Source: CAYPEL01 sp964409635 (GTDB taxonomy: Bacteria; Pseudomonadota; Gammaproteobacteria; DSM-19610). Taken from it: DNA of 5,747 nucleotides. Below, piece after piece: positions 5,687-5,747 of this stretch; within the stretch, counting starts at the first letter, position 1, and each line of letters begins with the position of its first letter. Both the position numbers and the translations under genes were made by a program. Location of the stretch: NCBI GenBank assembly GCA_964409635.1, contig CAYPEL010000162.1, positions 1 through 5,747 of the forward strand, written 5' to 3'. A model generated the notes under the pieces. It saw nothing but the letters and a program-made list of their open reading frames with translations. It had not been told where the DNA came from and ran no database searches.

Positions 5687-5703
5687 TTAAGTGAGCAGTG
5701 TCC
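5676..5703 (+). repeat. Right terminal repeat, copy C (28 of 30 bases)
   Basis: The repeat reads GCGCTAAGTG to GCAGTGTCC and is identical to the first 28 bases of the right repeat at 72-101, but lacks the last two C residues. The sequence continues as TGTTACGCCC. It overlaps the transposase stop codon. Confidence 0.75.
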
Positions 5704-5747
5704 TGTTACGCCCGCCTTATTACAGCACCTCTGCAATTCCAAGGACA
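5704..5747. other. Flanking sequence with no recognisable feature
   Basis: These 44 bases lie outside the right end of copy C. No coding frame, hairpin or repeat shared with the rest of the window was seen. Confidence 0.4.

Larger units (their letters stand above)
5314..5703 (+). mobile_element. MITE-like, internally deleted RAYT-type element, copy C
   Basis: This 390-bp unit keeps both terminal repeats and the two ends of the transposase gene but has lost the middle. The left repeat (5314-5343) is the same as copy B's; the right repeat is at 5676-5703. Between them are the N-terminal coding part to 5549 and the C-terminal coding part from about 5579. A small element with intact ends and no working enzyme is what a non-autonomous derivative looks like; mobilisation in trans is inference. 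No clear target-site duplication is visible: the left flank is CGAAT and the right flank TGTTA. Confidence 0.65.

Overview
The window looks like chromosomal accessory DNA from a Gram-negative bacterium, most likely a polysaccharide-degrading, possibly marine, gammaproteobacterium. The grounds are a very large secreted carbohydrate-active-type protein ending in thrombospondin type-3 and dockerin-like calcium repeats, and several REP-associated (RAYT / IS200-like Y1) transposase remnants. The taxonomic placement is inference; no rRNA, tRNA or marker gene is present.

Layout, left to right. Bases 1-101 are the 3' end of a RAYT-type element: the last 26 codons of the transposase, then a 30-bp terminal repeat. 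Bases 86-160 are a decaying tandem array of that element's outer end. Bases 176-3709 (minus strand) hold one intact 1177-codon gene for a multidomain secreted glycoside-hydrolase-like protein, starting at TTG. Its upstream region (3710-3872) abuts the right end of an IS66-family insertion sequence. Only the last ~55 codons of that element's transposase survive (3873-4086), with one in-frame TGA. The IS66 remnant is cut off exactly where a second RAYT-type element begins (4087), and this copy keeps only its 5' part, to about 4253. A minus-strand spermidine-synthase-like gene (4343-5107) follows. A third, internally deleted, 390-bp MITE-like copy of the RAYT element (5314-5703) has both terminal inverted repeats but lacks the catalytic core. 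The final 44 bases hold nothing recognisable.

Two intact minus-strand genes therefore sit between broken, same-direction (plus) copies of one repeat-bounded transposase element. The genes share no obvious pathway: one is an exported glycan-active protein and the other a cytosolic SAM-fold protein. The common thread is the element, whose 30-bp ends are nearly identical in every copy although every visible transposase reading frame is incomplete in this window. The points most worth a second look are the 30-bp terminal repeats, the mosaic identity between copies, the piled-up element ends at both borders, the overlooked IS66 remnant, and the unassigned catalytic family of the large secreted protein.
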